Assembly (NCBI GenBank): GCA_026986135.1
Contig: JALSPD010000153.1
Location: forward strand, 1-7,527
Origin: DHVE2 group archaeon
GTDB taxonomy: Archaea > Thermoplasmatota > Thermoplasmata > Thermoplasmatales > Aciduliprofundaceae
DNA: 7,527 nucleotides
Direction of reading: 5' to 3'
This document shows positions 1 through 7,527 of this stretch, in pieces; the stretch's first letter is position 1; the number at the start of each line of letters is the position of its first letter. Under the pieces are notes generated by a model, which was given only the letters and a program-made list of their open reading frames with translations, had not been told where the DNA came from and searched no databases. The position numbers were made by a program, and so were the translations under genes.

Positions 1-1
1 C

Positions 2-505
2 GCCTGTGGTGCGGCTACCTACATATTCCATGATTATGAGAAGGACAAGAATATCCCGATAACAAGGTTCATTGATGTTGCAGGCATACTTGAGGAACTG
101 AAGGACCGTGTGTTCAATGAGGAGTTTGAGAAGAGAGGCAAGTTGAGGAATGTGCTTACCCTCTACAAGATCTTGAAGAAGCATTACGATGCAAAGTATG
201 CTCCCAGCGGGTTCAAGTTGAAGGAGATTGTTGGTGTGTTTGAGCAGGGCACCAAGGATTCCCTGGGCAAGTTGCACTGGGATTCCATGTTCATAGGCAC
301 CATGCATTTCCAGGACCACTGGAACTACGACATTGCCCGTGTAATTAGGTGTGTGATACACTATGTCACTCCGGACATGCGCCTAATCCCGTTCTGCTCT
401 TACAACTCTGGACCAACATTCCGCACGGAGGTGGAAAAGAAGTTCTCAATTTCCCTGGAGGAGTACAGAAGGAGACATGGCACCACTGTGGGTGTGGAGG
501 GATAA
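2..505 (+). CDS. tes: C-terminal part of a Tes/MJ0619-like radical SAM protein (probable tetraether lipid synthase), 5' truncated by the window
   Basis: The frame is open from base 2 to a TAA at 503-505, giving 167 residues with no start inside the window. An internal GTG at 110 could be mistaken for the start, but the upstream frame continues with family-like sequence (ACGAATYIF, then IPITRFIDV), so I read this as the tail of a longer protein. The segment MHFQDHWNYDIARVIRCVIHY followed by TPDMRLIPFCSYN is what I recognise as the C-terminal signature of the radical SAM family of Methanocaldococcus MJ0619. Members of that family have been shown to be tetraether synthases, joining phytanyl chain ends of archaeal diether lipids by radical chemistry. 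Three cysteines are visible (ACG near the start, IRC, PFC), and the first and last may belong to auxiliary Fe-S clusters. The SAM-binding CxxxCxxC lies upstream, outside the window. The ferredoxin gene starts 2 bases after the stop and a lipid reductase follows, which fits a lipid role. Other members of this broad family act on other substrates, so the exact substrate is inferred. Confidence 0.75.
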   Translation, partial: ACGAATYIFHDYEKDKNIPITRFIDVAGILEELKDRVFNEEFEKRGKLRNVLTLYKILKKHYDAKYAPSGFKLKEIVGVFEQGTKDSLGKLHWDSMFIGTMHFQDHWNYDIARVIRCVIHYVTPDMRLIPFCSYNSGPTFRTEVEKKFSISLEEYRRRHGTTVGVEG

Positions 506-3500
506 GGATGATGCGGGTTGATCCTGCTCTCTGTAACTACTGCGGCGCCTGCGTGGGTGCCTGCCCTGTAAACTGTATGTTCCTTAACGAGACACGGGTG
601 GAGATCAATGAGGATAAGTGCATAAAATGCGGATTCTGCATCCGTGTTTGCCCTGTAGGTGCAATTGAAGCGGACTGGTGGTCAAAATGAAGAGGTACGA
701 GTATGATGTTCTTGTGATTGGAGCCGGACCCGGTGGAAGCATGGCTGCACGATTTGCAGCGAGGCATGGCCTGAAAGTTCTTCTGGTTGAGAAAAGGCCT
801 GAGATAGGCGTTCCAGTTAGATGTGCTGAGGGAATCTCCAGGGCGTGGATGAACGAGGTTGAGATTGAGCCACAGGAGAAGTGGATTGACGCGTCCATTG
901 ACGGTGCGAAGATATACTCGCCTGATGAGAAGAGCATAATCACCCTTTCAGCGGAGCAGGCGGGAAACGAGGTTGGATTCGTTCTCAATCGTGAGTATTT
1001 TGACAAGTACCTCGCCTCCCTTGCGGCAGAGGAGGGTGCGGAGATCTGGCTTAAGAGCCCGGCTGTTTCAATAATAAAGGAGGATGGCTATGTACGCGGA
1101 GCTATAATCCGTAAGTTTGGCGAGGAAGTGGAAGTCAGAGCAAAGATTGTGATAGGCGCAGATGGTTTTGAATCTCAGGTGGCCAGATGGGCAGGTATCA
1201 ATACGGTTTTAAGAGAAAGGGACATTGTATCTTGCATTCAGTACAGAATGACTAACATAGATATTGATGAGAAGTTCACGCATTTCTTCATTGGCTCTTG
1301 CGCTCCAGGCGGGTATGTATGGATCTTTCCTAAGGGAAAGAACGAGGCGAATGTTGGCATAGGTGTTTCTTTGAACAAACTCAGGGATAGAGGCGAGGTT
1401 AAAAGGTACATGGATGAGTTCATTGAGAAGCACCCCTACCTGAAGAAGGGAAGCGTAATACAGATTGTTACGGGAGCGGTCTCTACATGTCCCGTTCCAA
1501 AGAAAATTGTGGACAATGGGATAATGCTTGTGGGTGACGCAGCACGTCTCATAGACCCCATCACCGGCGGAGGCATTGCAAATGCCTGCATCTCAGGTAA
1601 ATTCGCTGGAGAAGTTGCAGCAAAGTGCATTGACAATCCCAGTAAAGAGTGCCTGGAGGAGTACCAGAAGATGGTGAAGGAGAGATGGGAGAGAAAACAT
1701 CTCCGCAACTGGTTTGTAAAGGAGAAGCTATCAGTGCTCGACGATGAGACCCTAAACAAATTGATGGATGTGATTTCTGAGTACGATATGAAGGAGATAT
1801 CGGTCAGAGCCATACTTGAAGCGGTGCAGGAGAAGTACCCTGAGTTGATAGAGGAGTTTGAAGATCTCCTCTGACATTATTTTTATTTTACCTTGGTGGC
1901 ATTTACAATCTCGTCGTCGTCCTCCAGTCTTATAAGTTTCACTCCCCTTGCGTTTCTGCCCATAACTGACACATCAGATACGGAGAATCTTATACTCATC
2001 CCATTTTTGGTTAGCAGTATGATCTCTGAGCTGTCGTTTACCATGATTCCTTTGACCACATGTGAAGTTTTGGTGCGTATATTTCTAATACCCACACCGC
2101 CCCTATTTGTTATTCTGTACTCATCTATGGGAGTTCTCTTTCCGTGGCCATCTGCTAGTATAGAAAATACGTATTTTCCATCGCTGCTCAGTCCTGCGGA
2201 TACTACCTCGTCCCCATCCCGTAGTTTAATCCCACGCACACCGCGAGCATTTCTTCCCATTATCCTTACGGAGTCTTCTGGGAATCTTATGGCCTGACCG
2301 AATTTGGTGAACAGGAAAATATCACTTTCTCCGTTTGTTACCATCACATCCACTATTTCATCATCCTCATCAAAATATATGGCTCTCATTCCGTTACTCC
2401 TGATGTTTGAAAATTCGCTTAGGTATGTTCTTTTAACTATGCCCTTTCTGGTGACGAAGAAAAGTATGCCCTCAAAAGTTTTAACAGCGATCATTCTTTT
2501 TACAACTCCATCAATTCTCTTTATTATATTGACAAGCGCCCTACCCCTTGCCCTTCTGCTTCCCTCTGGAATCTCATAGGCCCTTGCAGAGAAAACCTTC
2601 CCAGTTGAGGTGAAAAACAGAAGCACATCGTGGCTGTTTGCCTTAACCACATCCTGGACAATGTCATTTTCTCCGTAGGATATCATAAGGCCTTTACCGC
2701 CACGATTCTGTACCTTGTACTCATCCAGGGTTATTCTTTTGATATACCCTCTTTGAGTTAGGACTATAACATCCTCCTCTCTTGGTATAAGTTCTTCAAT
2801 GTCCCTTTTTTCATACTCTGTGTAGAGGATTTCTGTTCTTCTTTCATCACCATATTTTTCCTTAATATCCTGGAGTTCCTCTTTTATATACTGGTATCTC
2901 AGCGATTCCGATTCTAGTAACTCTTCAAATCTCTTTATATCCTCTTCAAGTTTTCTTGCCTCCTCTTTGAGGGCAGAAATTTCCATTGAGGTGAGTTTCT
3001 GAAGTCTCATTTCCAGGATGGCCTTTGATTGTGCATCTGAGAAGCCCATTTTTACAAGATTTGCGTGTGCCTCCTTAACATCCTTTGAAGCTTTTATGGT
3101 TGCGATAACCTCATCAATCATTCCCAGGGCTTTGATTAGGCCGTCCACAATATGTTTTCTTTCCCGTGCCTTTTTAAGCTGGTATTCTGTTTTTCTTATA
3201 AGCACGCTCATTCTGTGCTTAATGTACTCCTCCATAAGCTCCTTCAGGTTAAGTACTTTGGGTACACCGTCAACAAGTACTAGGTTTATTATGCCGTATG
3301 TGCTTTCAAGTTCTGTGCGTTCAAGGAGTTGATTAACTACCACTTCTGGATTGAAATCTCTTTTTACCTTTACAACGATTCTTATTCCGTCGCGATCACT
3401 TTCATCTTTTAGATCAGCAATACCCTGTAGCTTGTCCTCTCTAACCAGAGCGGCAATCTTTTTCAAGATATTGCTCTTGTTGAGTCCGTAGGGTATTTCA

Positions 3501-6500
3501 GTTATTACAATATTCTGACCCTCTATGTGATACTTTGCAACTATCTTTATCTTTCCCCTTCCCGTTCTGTAAGCTTCCACGAGTCCAGAGTATCCTATAA
3601 CTTTTCCTCCCGTTGGAAAATCAGGACCTTTTACAAATTTAAGTAGTTCGTCCACATTGCAGTCAGGGTGATCAATTAGATATATCATAGCGTCGGCTAT
3701 TTCTCTTAGATTGTGTGGTGGTATGTTGGTGGCCATACCCACAGCAATACCGCTTGCCCCATTTATGAGGAGATTTGGTATTCTGGCTGGCAGGACTATG
3801 GGTTCTCTGAGGGTACCATCAAAGTTGGGCATGAAATCCACAGTTTCCATTTCTATGTCCTTTAGCATCTCCTCTGCTATTTTAGATAATCTTGCCTCCG
3901 TGTATCTCATCGCTGCGGGGGCATCTCCGTCAATTGATCCGAAGTTGCCCTGGCCATCAATAAGGACGTATCTCATTGAGAAGTCCTGTGCCATTCTTGC
4001 AAGGGTGTTGTATATGGCCTGATCTCCATGTGGGTGATACTTACCCATCACCTCGCCCACAATTCTTGCGCTCTTTTTATAGGGCTTATTGTGAAACAGC
4101 CCAAGTTGATGCATTCCATAAAGTATTCTCCTGTGAACTGGTTTCAGTCCGTCTCTAACATCGGGTATTGCTCTTGATACTATAACACTCATCGCATAAT
4201 CAAGATACGAGTTTTTCATCTCTTCATCAATTGGCTTTTCCAGAATCTTCATAGACGGGAGAAGGATGGATTTTATTTATTCCTTTCTCCGCATCACATC
4301 GCAATAATCAAATATTTCCGATCAATGAGGGATATGTGATCATACAGGTTTCAGAATTTCCTCGCCATCTATCAGGCACTCTTGAAGGTTATATAAACGC
4401 TCTAAAATCGGCAAGGGAGCGAATGCGTGCAGAATTGTTATTTCAAGAATCCCTTGATTTCAAACCTCTTCCGCATCAGATTGAGGTTGCAAAGAGGGTA
4501 ATTTACGATATGGATTCAAGGGCGATTTTGGCTGATGAAGTTGGTCTTGGCAAGACTATTGAAGCAGGTATAATTCTTAAAGAAAAGCTATTGCGAAAGG
4601 AAATTGAAACTGCCTTAATTCTCACTCCCGCCTCGCTCTCCATTCAATGGCACAATGAGATGCGTGAAAAGTTCAACTTGAATTTCACACTGGCTTTAAA
4701 GCCTGATGATTTCAGAAAGGATCTTGTAATCTCGTCCATTCAGAGGGCAAGACGTGTTCCTTATCGTGATGTCATACTTGGAAGAAGATGGGATATGCTG
4801 ATTGTGGATGAGGCCCATCATGTCAGAAATCCACGCACGCAGAATTACTCCCTTGTGAGGTCCATAAACTCCAAATTTGTGCTTCTTCTCACAGCCACTC
4901 CAGTGAGCAACTCTCTAAAAGAAATATATTACCTTGCAGATATTGTAAGACCTGGCATATTTGGTACCTACCGTGAATTTGAAGCTAAATATTTTTCAGA
5001 TAGGAAGGGTATTGATGCAATGAACACGGATACTCTCAGGGATACTCTCAGGAGAATAATGGTCAGAAATCGTCGTAGAGATGTTTTTGTTGATCTTACC
5101 ACCAGAGTTGTTAGGACCCATATTGCCAGGCAGAGTTCTGGAGAGAGGGATCTTTATGATATGGTTCTTGATTTTCTTAGAAGTGAAGAAAACAAGCTTA
5201 GGGTGATATCCTATGCAAAAGCTGCAACATCCTCTCCCCGTACAGTTGCCAGGATGGCCTGGAAGGCACTTGAGAGGGAGAGTAGTTTGAATACCCGTAG
5301 AACGCTTCTTGAGATCTATCGTATGGGGATGGATGCTGAGTTTTCTAAAATTGAGCTCCTGGGTAAAATTGCAGAATCGGTTGAATCTGGTGTAATTTTC
5401 ACCACCTATCTTGAAACCCAGAGGGAGATAGGTGATTATCTTAGAGATCTGGGATTTCCCGTCTTTCTTTACCATGGAGGTATGAATCAGGTGGAGAAGG
5501 CAAGGACAATTGAATATTTCAGAAAAGAGGGGGGTTTTCTGGTTGCCACAGATTCAGGAGGTGAGGGACTAAATCTCCAATTTACAAATACTCTGGTAAA
5601 TTTTGATCTCCCATGGAATCCAATGCGTGTTGAGCAGCGTATCGGGCGTGTACATCGTATAGGGCAGCTTAGGGATGTGTATGTGGTAAACCTCGCGTAT
5701 ATGGATACAATTGAGGAGCATGTTCTCAACATCTTGGACAGAAAAATAGGGTTGTTCAGGAGTGTTATAGGTGAGGTAGACGCAATTCTTGGTTCTCTTG
5801 AAAGAAACTTTGAGAGCATAATAGCGGAGATAATAATGAAAGCGAGAAATAGGGAGGAGCTTAACCATGAGTTTGAGAAGCTGGGAGCGCGGGTTGAGGA
5901 GATGAAGAGCTCTTACGAGAGAATGAGTCAGGTGAATGATGAAATATTCTCCAATTTTGATCTGAGTGTGGTGGGTGGTGTGTAGATGGACCAGTTTGCT
6001 GCAGTGAAAATAAAAAGGAAATCTCCAGATTTCAAAAACTGCAAGGTAACTGATGATGTTTTTGAGAGGGAGAGGATATTCTATTCATTTGCCATAAGGG
6101 TGAGATACATAGGAAAGACCTCCAAGGAGGAGCTTAGAGAGTATTTATGGGGTCCAGAGGGGAGAATGGACCCAGATATTCTACGGGATGCTGAGTTTGA
6201 AAGGATTGAGCTTGATACCGAATTCAGGATACCTGAAGAGGTTATGAACGAAATCAGAGAGCGTGGAAAAAAAGAGGAGGAAATATACAGAAGAGAGGTG
6301 GAGGAGGAAAGAAAAAGGACTGTTGAACATTTAAGGAAGATGCTTGAAGAGAAGGAAAGGGAAAATCGCACAGAGGAGGCATTGAGAATAAAGGAGGAGA
6401 TAGAGAGGAGAGAAAATGCCGAGATTCCTGAGTTGCGTGTTCTGGTTGAGCCTGTAGCCCTTCTGGCAATCTATGCACCTGTGGAGGTCCATCATACACT

Positions 6501-7527
6501 CCTAAAAAATGAGTATGCGACGAGAGAGATAACATGGAAAATGGATACTCTCACAGGAAAACATGATCTCAGGTGCGAAGGATGTGGTAGAGTTACAGAT
6601 AAATTCTTTCTGGCGGTTGATGGGCTTTCCTGTGAAGCATGTCTGAAAGAGTGCAAAGAATGTTCCAAACCCATGATACATGCTCATCTATGCAGTGTTT
6701 GCTCAGAGCCGGTCTGTGATGATCATGTGCATTTTTGCACCTCTTGCTCTGCTCCTCTATGCTCCGATCATACTGAAAAATGCGATTTCTGTTCCAATGA
6801 GATGTGTCCTGATCATGTCAAGCACTGCTCAATCTGCAATGCTTCCCTGTGTGATGATCATGCATATCATTGTGCTGTTTGCAATGCAGTAATCGGACCA
6901 AAGCATGCAAGGATATGCGAATCCTGTGGAAGGGAGATATGTCCCGATCACATTCACAAATGCGATATTTGTGGTAAATCCGTGTGTGAAAACTGCTCTG
7001 TGAATATTGATGGCTCATGGTACTGCAGGGATCATCTTGAGGTGGGTTATGGTGGAAAACTGGTACTTCCAGATATTCGCTGTAAAACATGCGGTATCGC
7101 TGTTTCCAGAGAGGATGCTCTTAAATGTGATGTATGCGGATCTACCTTATGTCCTGACCATGCCAGCAGATGTGTGGTGTGCGGGAAAGTGCTATGTGAA
7201 TCCCATGTTAACGAGTGTTCTATCTGTCATAGGGAACTATGCGATGATCACTCCCGCATCTCTGAACTGAGTGGCAAGGTTTACTGCGATGAGCATTCCA
7301 CAATTTGCAATGTTTGCGGGAGGGTTGTGGGAATTGATGAGACCCATAACGGAGTATGCCATGCATGCGCCTCAATGAAAGAGATATCCAGGAAAGATGT
7401 CCCTCGGGAGATATTTCTGAAGTATCCCTATGCAAGGAAAGGTAAGAACTGGTATATTTCTCGGGGCAAAAATGTTGCCTATATAACGGAGGTACGCGGT
7501 CTTCGTCTTGCTTACCGCATAGTGGAT

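Overview
The window looks archaeal, most likely a gyrase-bearing euryarchaeal lineage such as Thermoplasmatota. It carries genes for isoprenoid ether-lipid maturation (a tetraether-synthase-like radical SAM protein and a geranylgeranyl reductase). It also has a bacterial-type DNA gyrase A subunit of the kind found in several euryarchaeal groups. Two promoters have TATA-like boxes about 23 bases from the start codon, which suggests leaderless transcripts. The species cannot be named from the sequence alone.

Layout. (1) Positions 1-1874, plus strand: a tight lipid operon made of the C-terminal part of a Tes/MJ0619-like radical SAM protein, a 60-residue 2[4Fe-4S] ferredoxin and a digeranylgeranylglycerophospholipid reductase. 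Junctions are a 2-base gap and an ATGA overlap. Together they suggest a route from unsaturated archaeol lipids to saturated chains and then tetraethers, with the ferredoxin as electron carrier. (2) Positions 1883-4252, minus strand: a complete gyrA, convergent with the lipid operon (8 bases between stops) and without gyrB beside it. (3) Positions 4253-4335: a short divergent promoter region. (4) Positions 4336-7527, plus strand: a two-gene unit. A compact SNF2/RapA-type ATPase of 549 residues is followed, stop codon abutting start codon (TAGATG), by an open-ended gene of at least 514 codons. The latter encodes a charged helical segment, a long array of CxxC-x4-CxxH zinc-binding units with a strict 15-residue period, and the beginning of a further domain cut by the window edge.

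The SNF2 ATPase plus zinc-array pair is the part I cannot match to a described system. It is the best candidate for something new: a remodelling or translocating motor with a dedicated multi-zinc adaptor or recognition partner. Secondary points are the gyrase quinolone-site residues (Gln and Asn where Ser and Asp are usual) and the Tes-ferredoxin-reductase linkage. There is no gene-free stretch over 300 bases, and I saw no RNA gene, CRISPR array or insertion sequence.
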